A DNA stretch of 64,000 nucleotides from Chloroflexota bacterium (GTDB taxonomy: Bacteria > Chloroflexota > Dormibacteria > Dormibacterales > Dormibacteraceae). The stretch covers positions 1 to 64,000 of the forward strand of contig VBEG01000020.1 in assembly GCA_005882115.1 (NCBI GenBank). Direction: 5' to 3'. The stretch's first letter is position 1. The number at the start of each line of letters is the position of its first letter. The notes under the pieces are model-generated. The model saw only the letters and a list, made by a program, of their open reading frames with translations, did not search any database and had not been told where the DNA came from. The position numbers and the translations under genes were made by a program. Below are positions 45,229 to 54,943 of this stretch, one piece after another.

Positions 45229-47607
45229 CTAGGGTCTTGTCGGTCTCAGACGCGCGAGCACGCGGCGCAGCAGCATCGGGCGCAGGTTCGACCACGCGTC
45301 CATCACCGACGAACGGCTCGTCGCCGCGACCTCGGGCGGAGCGTACGCCGCGACGATGAAGCCGTCGGCCAGCGCAGACATCGGTTCGGCGGTTTCGGGA
45401 AACGTCCTCCGAATCCGGCGGCCGAGCTCCAGGGGAGTCTCGCCCGGCCGGCGTTCGGCGCCGGCCAGCCTCGCGAGCACGAGCGTGCGTTTCCAGACGG
45501 CCATCACGCTGCGCGGCCGCAAGTACCTCGAGATGACGACGAGCAGCAGGAGCAGCATGGCGATGAAGCCGCCGAGGATCTTGGTCGCGGTCGACGCGTC
45601 GAGGACCGAGGAAACCCTGATGCCGGCGATCGACGGGCCGCTCGCGGGGTCGTTGCGCTCGCCGCGGACGCTCCCTGGAGTCGAGCCACCGCCCACAGGC
45701 AGCGTGACACCGCCTGTCGGGTCCTGGCAGTTGTTGTCGCGCAGACACGTCGCCTGCGGCCCCGCGCCGCGCGAAATCGGCGTGTACACGCTGAGGTTGT
45801 CGGCGGTCGGCTCGAACGGGATCCAGCCGTACTTGGGGAAGTAAACCTCGACCCACGTGTGCGCGTCCTCCCCGCGAACCACGTACTGGTTGGTCTGCGC
45901 ATCGAACGTCCCCGGCCCGAAGCCGTTGACGAGCCGCGCCGGGATGCCCAGCGAGCGCAGCATATCGCCCATCGCGGTGGCGAAGAACTCGCAGTAGCCC
46001 TTCTTCGACTGGAAGAGGAAATACTCCATGGGATCGACGCCGTCAGGAGTCTTGGCATCGAGTGAGTAGGTGAAGTTGCTCGGATTGCGGAGATAGGCCT
46101 CGATCGCCGCCGCCTTGTCATACGGCGTGGTGGCTCCGGCGTTGGTCACGATCTTCACCGCGAGGTTGTGGATCTCCTGCTCGACGAACTGCGTCCGGTA
46201 GCCCCTTTGCGGTAGGAACGTGTATGGCTGCAGCCATTCCGGATAGGCGGTGCCGGCCGCTTGGAGGTCGCTCGCGGTCGCCGTCGAGTACTCCACCGTG
46301 GCTATGTAGTTGCCGGACGATGTCGTCGGTTGCACGCTGCCCAGCCGGTCGATCGTGTTCACGGTGACGGAGTTGGCGTCCGACAGCTGGATCTGAGTGC
46401 TCACGGTCAGCCGATCGACCTTGTACGCCAGCCCCGGATAGAACAGCACGTCCTGGCTGCCTATGGGCGGACGCAGCATCCTGATGGTGACTTTGCCAAG
46501 CGCCAGCTTTTCGTAGTCCTCGGCGTACTGATACAGGTCGTTCTTGGCCACGAGCTGACGCAGCTCGATGCGATTCGGCTGCGTGTAGCGCCACTCACCG
46601 CCGGAGGTGATCGACACGTTCACGCCCCGGAAGTACTTCGGCCCGCTGTAGTCGGCGATCGTATACGTGAAGACGACATCACGCGTCCTCTGCAGCGATC
46701 CGTTCAGCCTCACGTCTGTCGTGAAGCCGGTGACCCCGGTTGACTTTCCGTTGCTGAAGAATCCCGGGTGGCTGAGCTGCTGCTGCAGCTGCGCCCAGCT
46801 GGTGAAGATGCCCGACTCGACGTCGAGCGTGCGGTCGGCGGTGGATAGCGGCGGCAGCATGATGCCGAGCACGATCAGTGCGGCCATCGCGACCAGCCCG
46901 CTCTCCCAGAAGTCCCACCGCGCGTCGCCGGTCAGCTTCACGTTGGCGCGCTGCGCGTTGGCGATCGAGGCCGTGTAGTTGGTCCATAGGAGAAGTGCCA
47001 GTGTCAGGACGAGCATGGCGAGCGTGTAGCCGTTCTGGTCTTGTGGCACGTTCAGCACGTTCGTCGCAAACGCTGCCGCGCCCGGGATGAGGCCCAGCAT
47101 CGGCTTGCGCCACCGCAGCACGCACCAGCTGAGCCATGCGCCGGTGATCCACATCAACAGGCAGATCAGAAGGAGGTAGAACGACGGGTCGGACGCGACT
47201 GCGCCTGTCGTGATCCGATCCCACCACGAGCTGACGAGCTGCGGGCCGATCACGTCCGCCGGGTGCCGGGCGTGGATCTGAGGCCATGCTCCAGCGAACG
47301 CCGCGACCGGCGCGAGCACGAGCCCGACCCCAAGGGATAGCGGCTCGCGCACCGACAGCACAGCGAGCACTCCCAAGACAACCGCGCCGGCCAACGCCAC
47401 CCACACGATCACGTCGATGCCGTCCACCCAACGCACGGTGGACGTCGAGCGCGCGACAGTGAAGGTCAGCAGGAGGACGAGCACCGCGGACCAGAAACGC
47501 CCGCCACCTACGGCGTCGTGGATTCGCTCCCAGATCAGCGCCTGTGGGCTGTCATCGAATGCCGCCTCGGGGCTTACGAGACGGCCGCTAGGCGATACGT
47601 ATCGCAT
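45229..47607 (-). CDS. TgpA-like multi-TM protein with transglutaminase domain
   Basis: KKGYCEFFATAMGDMLRSLGIPARLVNGFGPG...VVRGEDAHTWVEVYFPKYGWIPFEPT (Cys-His-Asp triad context) plus N-terminal TM helices. Confidence 0.9.
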   Translation of the reverse strand: MRYVSPSGRLVSPEAAFDDSPQALIWERIHDAVGGGRFWSAVLVLLLTFTVARSTSTVRWVDGIDVIVWVALAGAVVLGVLAVLSVREPLSLGVGLVLAPVAAFAGAWPQIHARHPADVIGPQLVSSWWDRITTGAVASDPSFYLLLICLLMWITGAWLSWCVLRWRKPMLGLIPGAAAFATNVLNVPQDQNGYTLAMLVLTLALLLWTNYTASIANAQRANVKLTGDARWDFWESGLVAMAALIVLGIMLPPLSTADRTLDVESGIFTSWAQLQQQLSHPGFFSNGKSTGVTGFTTDVRLNGSLQRTRDVVFTYTIADYSGPKYFRGVNVSITSGGEWRYTQPNRIELRQLVAKNDLYQYAEDYEKLALGKVTIRMLRPPIGSQDVLFYPGLAYKVDRLTVSTQIQLSDANSVTVNTIDRLGSVQPTTSSGNYIATVEYSTATASDLQAAGTAYPEWLQPYTFLPQRGYRTQFVEQEIHNLAVKIVTNAGATTPYDKAAAIEAYLRNPSNFTYSLDAKTPDGVDPMEYFLFQSKKGYCEFFATAMGDMLRSLGIPARLVNGFGPGTFDAQTNQYVVRGEDAHTWVEVYFPKYGWIPFEPTADNLSVYTPISRGAGPQATCLRDNNCQDPTGGVTLPVGGGSTPGSVRGERNDPASGPSIAGIRVSSVLDASTATKILGGFIAMLLLLLVVISRYLRPRSVMAVWKRTLVLARLAGAERRPGETPLELGRRIRRTFPETAEPMSALADGFIVAAYAPPEVAATSRSSVMDAWSNLRPMLLRRVLARLRPTRP

Positions 47608-48778
47608 CCTTCGTCCTCACCAGGCGCGCGAAGTCGTCGCCGCGCCGCACCACGTAGAGGTCGACGTCCTGGCCCAGGTCGAAGCTCGGATTCTGGTCCG
47701 GCCCACCGAAGCTCGCGGCGTCGATGTAGAAAACGATCAGGCTGGAGCGCCGGCCGCGCACCGCCTGCAGCAGGTGGACCCACGCGGGGTCGGCGCTGGG
47801 GGTGATCACCGCGATCGCACGGCGCGGCAGGCGGCGGATGCGGTCCCACGCGAGAGTGTCGGTCAGAGGCGTGCGGCCGTCGGCTTGGCAGACGGCCAGG
47901 TAGTCGAGGATGAGCCGGTCCTGCCGCACCGCGCGGTGCGGCTCGAGCACCGTGCCGCGGGAATCGTTGCCGATGAGACCGATCTGGCGGCCACGGCTGT
48001 GCACCTGGGCGGCCATCGAGGCGGCAAGGCTTACGGCGTACTCGACCGTCGACTCTTCGCCCTCGCCGAAATGGACACTCCGGTCCAGGTCGAGCAGGAT
48101 CCACAGGTCCGTGGTCAGGGGCTGCTCGAAGGTCTTCGACATTAGGCGCTGGTGCTTTGCCGACAACCCCCAGTGGATGCGCCCGAAGCTGTCGCCGGTG
48201 TTGTAGTCGCGCACACCGCCTGTCTCTGGCGGATAGTCCGCCCAGGCGCCGAACGCCTGGGAGGCGCCGACCTGCTGGGAGCTTGGCGTCAACAGGTCGG
48301 GGACGGGCCGCACGCGCGGATAGACGAGGATCGACGTCCGCTGCGTGAGCTTCAGCTCGCGGTCGAAGAGGCCGAACGGTTCGCGGACGCGGAGCGATGT
48401 CGGGCCCAGCGCCATCCATCCGCGCCTGCGGTAGATACCACGAGATTTCCACCGCACCATGTCCTTGCCGAGCGAGATCACGCGGCCGGGCTGGTAGTCG
48501 GGGATCTGGCTCAGGTCACGGACCTCTACCCACGGCGCGGGGATCCATCCGTCGCGATGCACCTCGAAAGACTCCTCGTATGTGTCGCCGACGGTCGGCG
48601 TGCCGGGGTCGACTTTGCGGGCGACTGTCACACCGCGGATCGCCAACCGCGGCCACGCCCACGCGATCACGAAGAGGAGGCACAAGGCGTACGCGAACGC
48701 GTACGCGGGACGGATCGCGGTCAGATACGTGAAGAACAGGAGCAGTCCCAGGGCACCGGCGAGAGCAACCTTGCTCAT
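47588..48778 (-). CDS. DUF58-domain protein
   Basis: DYNTGDSFGRIHWGLSAKHQRLMSKTFEQPLTTDLWILLDLD. Confidence 0.9.
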   Translation of the reverse strand: MSKVALAGALGLLLFFTYLTAIRPAYAFAYALCLLFVIAWAWPRLAIRGVTVARKVDPGTPTVGDTYEESFEVHRDGWIPAPWVEVRDLSQIPDYQPGRVISLGKDMVRWKSRGIYRRRGWMALGPTSLRVREPFGLFDRELKLTQRTSILVYPRVRPVPDLLTPSSQQVGASQAFGAWADYPPETGGVRDYNTGDSFGRIHWGLSAKHQRLMSKTFEQPLTTDLWILLDLDRSVHFGEGEESTVEYAVSLAASMAAQVHSRGRQIGLIGNDSRGTVLEPHRAVRQDRLILDYLAVCQADGRTPLTDTLAWDRIRRLPRRAIAVITPSADPAWVHLLQAVRGRRSSLIVFYIDAASFGGPDQNPSFDLGQDVDLYVVRRGDDFARLVRTKDAIRIA

Positions 48779-48796
48779 GGCTGACCGGCTGAGCGG

Positions 48797-49795
48797 CTAC
48801 CCGTCGTAGGCCATCTGGGGCACGTGCTCGCGCTCGAGCAGGCCCGCGACCAGCTTGCCCGCGCTCTGGCCCTGCATCTCAGCGTTAGGCCGCAGGATGA
48901 TGCGGTGCGCGAGCACCGACTCGGCCAGCGCCTTGATGTCGTCTGGCAGCACGTAACCCCGACCCTGGACAGCGGCCAACGCCTGACTCGCGTGGTAGAG
49001 GTGTAGGGTCCCGCGGGTGCTGGCGCCCAGCGCTACCTCGGGATTGCCACGTGTCCGGCCCACCAGCCGGGCTATGTACTCGCGCAGCTCCGGCTTGACG
49101 AAGACCTCTCGGACCGCGCTCTGCGCGGCCTTCAGCTCGTTGGGCGACACGACCGGCTGGAGCTCCTCCATCGGTGAGTCGATCTTGTGCTGGTTGAGCA
49201 GGTTGGCCTCCTCTTTCTCGGTGAGGTAACCGAGCCTGACCTTCATCAAGAAACGGTCGAGCTGAGCCTCGGGTAATGGGAACGTGCCCGAGTATTCGAC
49301 CGGGTTCTGGGTGGCCATGACCATGAAGGGCTTGGGCAAGACGTGCGTCTCGCCGTCGATCGTCACCTGCCGCTCTTCCATCGCTTCGAGAAGCGCGGCC
49401 TGGGTTTTCGGGCTGGCCCGGTTGATCTCGTCCGCGAGCAGGATCTGCGCGAACACCGGGCCCGGCCGGAACTCGAACTCGTTGGTCTTCTGGTTGTACG
49501 CCCGGACGCCGGTGACGTCGGAGGGCAGCAGGTCGGGGGTGAACTGGATGCGCCGGAACGTGCAGTCGAGCGAGCGGGCGAGTGACTTGGCCAGCATCGT
49601 CTTGCCGACGCCCGGCACGTCTTCGATGAGGAGGTGCCCCTCGCACAGGAGGGTGACGAGGCAAAGCCGGATCTCGTCTTCTTTGTTGACGATCGCTCGA
49701 CTGACATTCGCCATGAACGCATCGGCGACTCGACCGACGGATTCCGGAGCCCCCATTCCTCTCGGGATTATAGGTGGGCCGTCTTGGAGCCCCAT
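48797..49795 (-). CDS. MoxR-family AAA+ ATPase
   Basis: [114 protein letters not shown]. Confidence 0.95.
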   Translation of the reverse strand: MGLQDGPPIIPRGMGAPESVGRVADAFMANVSRAIVNKEDEIRLCLVTLLCEGHLLIEDVPGVGKTMLAKSLARSLDCTFRRIQFTPDLLPSDVTGVRAYNQKTNEFEFRPGPVFAQILLADEINRASPKTQAALLEAMEERQVTIDGETHVLPKPFMVMATQNPVEYSGTFPLPEAQLDRFLMKVRLGYLTEKEEANLLNQHKIDSPMEELQPVVSPNELKAAQSAVREVFVKPELREYIARLVGRTRGNPEVALGASTRGTLHLYHASQALAAVQGRGYVLPDDIKALAESVLAHRIILRPNAEMQGQSAGKLVAGLLEREHVPQMAYDG

Positions 49796-49854
49796 CAGAG
49801 TTGAATACGGCTGGCGGGTACGTTTGGTTCCGGGCGAGGCGCCTCATCTCAATT

Positions 49855-49962
49855 TCATTTGCTTTGGGCGTCGTCCCATCCCCACACGATGGTCTCAGTG
49901 AAGCCCGGGCCATCAAACTGGAAGGCCCAGCAGAGCGTCGCTCGCGGGATCGCGAACATCAC
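49855..49962 (-). other. Unexplained short ORF/possible relic between MoxR and hydrolase genes
   Basis: GTG start reads (V)MFAIPRATLCWAFQFDGPGFTETIVWGWDDAQSK*; the frame stays open upstream to ~50036 (ENDKEGRFWIQDPSRLKPLNQQLI). Confidence 0.25.
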
Positions 49963-50113
49963 GATCAGCTGTTGGTTGAGGGGCTTCAGGCGCGAGGGGT
50001 CCTGGATCCAGAATCGGCCCTCCTTGTCGTTTTCTCAGTCGTGAGCGTTGGCGCCTTGGCTCAGCTACTTGCCTATACACGTCGCCAGCAAGCCGATTTG
50101 TGACAGAGGAGCG

Positions 50114-51049
50114 CTAGGAGACTTCTTCCTCTTCCACCAGCCGCAGATGGCTGCTCACGTCAAGGCCCAGGTGCCGCGCGAAAAAGCCGGCGACCCGCTC
50201 CACGTACAGCGGCCGGTCGGCGAAGTACGCGCCGGTGTGCGGCGCACCCTGGACGATCCAGATCTCGCGCGGCCCGCGGTACGCGTCGTAGAGCCGGCGA
50301 CTGTGGTTCACCTTCGTCATGGAATCCGCGCCGCCGTGGATGAAGAACAGCGGTCGCGGCTCGAGCGCGCTGAGCACGTCCATCGGCCTGCACGCGGAAA
50401 GCCAGCAGCGCGTGCGCAACCAGAACATGAACCCGGCGAGCCAGACGAACGGCGTCCCCGGCAGCTTGCTCGCGCTGCGCACGTTCTCGACCAGCAGTGC
50501 GCGCAAGTCGCTGAACGGGCTGTCGAGCACCAGCGCCTGGACGCCGGGCTCGCCGGCCGCGCCAAGCAGGGACACCACCGCCCCCATCGAATAGCCGAGG
50601 AGTCCGATCCGCGCATTCGGGACGCGTTTGCGGGCGAAGGCGATTGCCGCCTGCAGCTCCAGCACCTCCTTGATGCCGAACGTGATCGGCGCGCGGTCGC
50701 TTCCCGGCATGCCGCGATACGAGTACAGAACGACATTGAATCCCTTGCGCCACAACGCGACCCCGATTCCGAGCGCGCCTTGGCGCTGGCCCTTGTGCCC
50801 GCCGGAGATGATCACCGTCTGGGGCGAGCCGGGCTGGCGGAAATGCCACGCCCCGAAATTGAGGCCATCGGCCGTTACGAGCTCGACCTCTTCGTAGTCG
50901 GCCTGGAACTCAAACGGCGTGAATGTGAAGTCGTCGAGCCAGATCGGTTTCGGAGGCACGAACGCGCGCCGGTAGACCTGATACGAAAGCGCGACATAGA
51001 GGAACAGGACGGCGACGACGACAAGGCCGGCGTAGATCAGAGGGGCCAC
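50114..51049 (-). CDS. Alpha/beta hydrolase with N-terminal TM
   Basis: RIGLLGYSMGAVVSLLGAAGEP (GxSxG), DSPFSDLRALL, FIHGGADSMTKVNHSRRLY. Confidence 0.88.
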   Translation of the reverse strand: MAPLIYAGLVVVAVLFLYVALSYQVYRRAFVPPKPIWLDDFTFTPFEFQADYEEVELVTADGLNFGAWHFRQPGSPQTVIISGGHKGQRQGALGIGVALWRKGFNVVLYSYRGMPGSDRAPITFGIKEVLELQAAIAFARKRVPNARIGLLGYSMGAVVSLLGAAGEPGVQALVLDSPFSDLRALLVENVRSASKLPGTPFVWLAGFMFWLRTRCWLSACRPMDVLSALEPRPLFFIHGGADSMTKVNHSRRLYDAYRGPREIWIVQGAPHTGAYFADRPLYVERVAGFFARHLGLDVSSHLRLVEEEEVS

Positions 51050-51139
51050 TTGAGTGTGAGCTTAATTAGAACGCTTCCGGCCCGGCGTTTCGCCGGTTGG
51101 GCCGGGACCGGACTGAGCCTCTTGCGCGTTGAGCGCTTC

Positions 51140-52174
51140 TTAGCCGAAGACCTGGCTGAGCTCGTACAGCTCCTTCGGCACGCGCCGGGTTTCCTTGATC
51201 ACCTCGGTCAGGGGTACTACCTCGACATCGCCGTTGCGGCGGATGGGGATGACGCCGCTCTTGCCTTTGACGATCAGCTCAACGGCGGCGACCCCCAGGC
51301 GCGTTGCCCAGATCCGGTCGACGGGCGAGGGCGAACCGCCCCGCTGAAGGTGGCCGAGCACGGTCACGCGGGTCTCGAAGCCTGTCTCGCGCTCGACCGA
51401 GCTCGCGAGCAGATCGCCGACGCCGCGCTTGGCCAGCCTGACGTGGCCGAACGCATCCTTCTCCGCCTCGCCGCCGGCCTCGCGCTCGAGCTCGGGGATG
51501 CGCGCGCCCTCGGCGACCACGATGATGCTGAAGAGCTTGCCTTCGCCACGCCTCCGGTATAGGTGCGCGACGACGTCCGAAAGCGTGGACTCGAACTCCG
51601 GGATGATGATCAGGTCGGCGCCGCCCGCGACGCCGCCCACCAGCGCGACCCACCCCGTGTCTCGACCCATCACCTCGACCACCATCACCCGGTGATGCGC
51701 CGACGCGGTCGTGTGCAGGCGGTCGAGGGCCTCGGTGACGACGCCGACCGCGGTGTCGAACCCGATGCAGAACTCGGTGACAGCAAGATCGTTGTCGATC
51801 GTCTTCGGCACGCCAACGGTTGGAAACCCGGCCTCGTGAAGCTTCGCCGCGACGCTCAGCGTGTCGTCGCCGCCGATCGGCACCAACGCGTCGACGCCGT
51901 GGTGACGGAGAGTCTTGATGACGCGCGCGATCCCGTCTTTCTCCTTGGCGGGGTTGGTTCGCGACGTGCCGAGGATGGTGCCGCCGGTGGGCAGGATGCC
52001 GCGCACGTCCGATGGTGTCAGCTCGCCGATGAGGCCCTCTTCGAGGCAGCCGGCCCAGCCGTTCTTGACGCCACTCACCGGGTGGCCGAGCTGGAACGCG
52101 CGCCGCGCCACCGCGCGGATCGCCGCGTTCAGGCCGGGCGCGTCTCCACCGCCGGTCAGGACTCCGATGCGCAC
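51140..52174 (-). CDS. pfkA: 6-phosphofructokinase with PPi-type signature residues
   Basis: MRIGVLTGGGDAPGLNAAIRAV, PIGGDDTLSVA, GVPKTIDNDLAVTEFCIGFDTAV, EVMGRDTGWVAL, LGHLQRGGSPSPVDR. Confidence 0.92.
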   Translation of the reverse strand: MRIGVLTGGGDAPGLNAAIRAVARRAFQLGHPVSGVKNGWAGCLEEGLIGELTPSDVRGILPTGGTILGTSRTNPAKEKDGIARVIKTLRHHGVDALVPIGGDDTLSVAAKLHEAGFPTVGVPKTIDNDLAVTEFCIGFDTAVGVVTEALDRLHTTASAHHRVMVVEVMGRDTGWVALVGGVAGGADLIIIPEFESTLSDVVAHLYRRRGEGKLFSIIVVAEGARIPELEREAGGEAEKDAFGHVRLAKRGVGDLLASSVERETGFETRVTVLGHLQRGGSPSPVDRIWATRLGVAAVELIVKGKSGVIPIRRNGDVEVVPLTEVIKETRRVPKELYELSQVFG

Positions 52175-52184
52175 TGGAGACAGA

Positions 52185-52844
52185 TTAAGGCCGGTCGATT
52201 CTTCGCAGGAGCTGCTGGAGGGTGACGTCGGCCAGGGACGTCAGCGTCACGTCGGCGTGCGAGAGGTCGAGCCGCGCGGTGATCGAGTTGGGAATTGCGA
52301 CGCAGCGCATGCCCGCACGCTTGGCCGCAGTGATTCCGTGCGGGGAGTCTTCGATGGCGATCGCCTCGCTTGCGCCGACGCCAAGGCACTCGAGGACCGC
52401 GATGTAGAGGTCCGGCTCGGGCTTGGCATGCGCGACGTCGTCCCGGCACCGCAGGCACTCGAAGCGGTCGAGGATGCCGAGGCGCGCGAGGTGTCCCCTC
52501 ACCCAGTCGCCCGTGGAGCTCGAGGCGACGCCAAGCTTCAGGCCGAGCTCCCGCGCCGCGTCCAGGTACTGGAGCACGCCGGGCAACACCGCGTTGGCGA
52601 GGATCATCTCGGTTCTGCGTCCGACCCGGCGATCGAGCACCTCCTGCGGGAGGGGCTTGCCCAGGCGCTCCTCCAGATGATGCTGGGGATGGAAGCCGGC
52701 CGTCGTCGAGCCGACGATCTGCACCCAGCGCTCGAACGGCAGGTCCTCGCCGTGGGCCTGGTAGACCTCGAGCCACGAGCGGTAGATCGGCTCCTCGGTG
52801 TCGAGGATGAGCCCGTCGAAGTCGAACACGATGGCTCGAATCAC
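52185..52844 (-). CDS. HAD-superfamily hydrolase (beta-phosphoglucomutase-like)
   Basis: IRAIVFDFDGLILDTEEPIYRSW, VASSSTGDWVRGHLARLGI, KPEPDLYIAVLECLGV, IAIEDSPHGITAAKRAGM. Confidence 0.9.
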   Translation of the reverse strand: MIRAIVFDFDGLILDTEEPIYRSWLEVYQAHGEDLPFERWVQIVGSTTAGFHPQHHLEERLGKPLPQEVLDRRVGRRTEMILANAVLPGVLQYLDAARELGLKLGVASSSTGDWVRGHLARLGILDRFECLRCRDDVAHAKPEPDLYIAVLECLGVGASEAIAIEDSPHGITAAKRAGMRCVAIPNSITARLDLSHADVTLTSLADVTLQQLLRRIDRP

Positions 52845-52891
52845 GCTCCGAAAGCTTAGGATCGCCGACATCGTGAGCCCGGACGTTTCGC

Positions 52892-54577
52892 ATGCCTGAG
52901 ACGAAGGCGAAGTCTCGCCAGCCCGTCGTGGAGCAGCCCACATCGATCGGCTGGGCGAGCGCGATGCTGTCGGGGCTGGCCCTCGTCACCGTCGCCCTGA
53001 TGCTCGTGGTCCTGTTCGGCTTTCTCGACGCTCTGCACTACCGCTCGATCGCCGACTTCTTCACCCCCGACCCAGCGGCGGCGGGCGGAACGCTGGCCCT
53101 GGTGGGAGGCGCGGAGGGCGTGACTCTGAGCATCGTCCTCCTTGGCGTGATGTTCGGGATCCAGACCTCTTCGTCGCGCTACTCGCCGCGCATCATCGGC
53201 ATCTTCACGCGCAATCCGCTCAACGCGTTGGTTCTGAGCTTTGCGCTGGCGTCGATCCTCTACACCTTCCTCGTCCGCTCCGAGGTCAAGGTCAACTATG
53301 TGCCGCTGGCGAGCGTCGCCGTCGCCGAACTGCTCGCCCTCGTCAACTTCGCGCTCTTATTTCCCTACGTGCTCTACACCTTCGAGGTCATGCGCGCGGA
53401 GACGTTGGTGTCGGGCATCATGCGTCGCGGTCGCAAGGAGTTGCGCGCCGCCACCCGCAAGCGCCGCGTGCTGCAGCGCCGGCGCGCGCTGCTGACTTGC
53501 ATGGAGCAGGTCACCGACATCGCGTTCGGATCGATCCAGCTGGGCGACATGCCTGTGTGCCAGCACAGCATCGAGGTCCTGGGCGATTTCCTGGCGAGGG
53601 AATACCTGCCGGTGAAAAAGAACATGGACCCCGAGTGGTTCAAGGTCGGGCACGCGGAGCTCCCGGGAGCTTCGGACCAGATCGTCGCCGAGGTCAATCG
53701 CGCCGGCACCTGGTTCGCATACACGATCATGTCGAGCTTTGTCGACATGGTCGGTCTGACGCCGGTCCATCGCAAGGAAGCCGTCTACACGATCGCCGTC
53801 GCGACTCGCAAGGTGGGACTCGCCGCGATCGAGGTGGGCGACTCCGAGCTCGCCGAGTTGTGCGTCCGCTTCTTCAACACCTACCTGCGCGCGGCGATCA
53901 ACCGCTCTGCGCCGACGTTTGCGTCGGGGATCATGAACGAGTACCGTCGCTTCGCCATCGGCGCGCTCGAATGGCGCCGCGACCTATCTGTCGAGTCCGC
54001 CGCACATCTGCTGCGCTACGGCCGGCACTTCGACGAAGCCGGCATGCCCGCGATCTTCGGCGCCGCGGCGGAGGACGTCGCCGACCTCGCGATCGAGGCG
54101 CACGTGCGCGACCCGCAGGTGTCGTTCCGGCTCGCCCAGCTGCTTGTCCGCAACCTGCTCGACCTGATCCCCAACGCACGGCCGATCGGGCTCAACGGAT
54201 TGTTCAAAGGCGTCGCCAAGCTGACTTGCTGGTCGATGGCTTCCGAGGAAAAGGACATCACGCACGTGCTGGTCGAGGGCATCGCGGCGGCGCCGCCGGA
54301 CTTCGTGGACGCCGCGCTTAGCCGCATGGAGTCGATGCAGAGCGGGCTCTTCTGGGAGGTCAACGAGCGCGTGATCTCGTTCGACTGGGTGGAGCAGCCG
54401 CTTCGCGACCAAATTCCGCGCCTGCGTGCGGCGCTGCGACGAGCGAAGACCGGCGGCAACGGCGCGGTGATCGGGGCGCTCGAGGATGCCCCTACGATCG
54501 CGCAGGACCTGGTGCAGCCGGAACCTTCGAACGCGGCCCTGCCTACTCCGGCGCCTGCTTCCGAACCGGCGTGTTGA
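52892..54577 (+). CDS. DUF2254-like membrane protein
   Basis: Several N-terminal TM segments, VTLSIVLLGVMFGIQTSSSRYSPRIIGIFTRNPLNALVLSFALASILYTFLV, long soluble C-terminus. Confidence 0.7.
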   Translation: MPETKAKSRQPVVEQPTSIGWASAMLSGLALVTVALMLVVLFGFLDALHYRSIADFFTPDPAAAGGTLALVGGAEGVTLSIVLLGVMFGIQTSSSRYSPRIIGIFTRNPLNALVLSFALASILYTFLVRSEVKVNYVPLASVAVAELLALVNFALLFPYVLYTFEVMRAETLVSGIMRRGRKELRAATRKRRVLQRRRALLTCMEQVTDIAFGSIQLGDMPVCQHSIEVLGDFLAREYLPVKKNMDPEWFKVGHAELPGASDQIVAEVNRAGTWFAYTIMSSFVDMVGLTPVHRKEAVYTIAVATRKVGLAAIEVGDSELAELCVRFFNTYLRAAINRSAPTFASGIMNEYRRFAIGALEWRRDLSVESAAHLLRYGRHFDEAGMPAIFGAAAEDVADLAIEAHVRDPQVSFRLAQLLVRNLLDLIPNARPIGLNGLFKGVAKLTCWSMASEEKDITHVLVEGIAAAPPDFVDAALSRMESMQSGLFWEVNERVISFDWVEQPLRDQIPRLRAALRRAKTGGNGAVIGALEDAPTIAQDLVQPEPSNAALPTPAPASEPAC

Positions 54578-54941
54578 TCATCGCGGTGGAGGCCGTCGCG
54601 AAGTAGTCGAGCAGCGCCTTGCTCACGGCGGGCGCGAGGTCAAGCGATTCCACCGCCGCGGTCATGTGTCCGAGCCAGGCGTCGCGCTCGGACCGGCCGA
54701 TCGCGAACGGCTGGTGGCGCATGCGCAGTCTCGGATGTCCGCGCTGCTCGCTGTAGGTCGACGGCCCGCCCCAGTACTGGATCAGGAACAGGGTCAGCCG
54801 CTCGGTCGCGCCCGACAGATCTTCGTCCGGATAGACACGCCGCAAGACGGGATCACCGGCGACCCGCGCGTAGAAGCGCTCGACGAGAGTCCTGAAGGCC
54901 GGCTCGCCGCCCGCCAGCTCGTACAGGCTCTTGTGGAGCAC
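54543..54941 (-). CDS. Truncated hemoglobin (group II-like)
   Basis: LYELAGGEPAFRTLVERFYARVAGDPVLRRVYPDEDLSGATERLTLFLIQYWGGPSTYSEQRGHPRLRMRHQPFAIGRSERDAWLGHM. GTG start. Confidence 0.9.
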   Translation of the reverse strand: MLHKSLYELAGGEPAFRTLVERFYARVAGDPVLRRVYPDEDLSGATERLTLFLIQYWGGPSTYSEQRGHPRLRMRHQPFAIGRSERDAWLGHMTAAVESLDLAPAVSKALLDYFATASTAMINTPVRKQAPE

Positions 54942-54943
54942 GC

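Noticed and set aside
52892-54577. Mechanosensitive channel assignment for the large membrane protein
   Set aside because: N-terminal TM pattern resembles DUF2254-type proteins; no MscS core motif seen.
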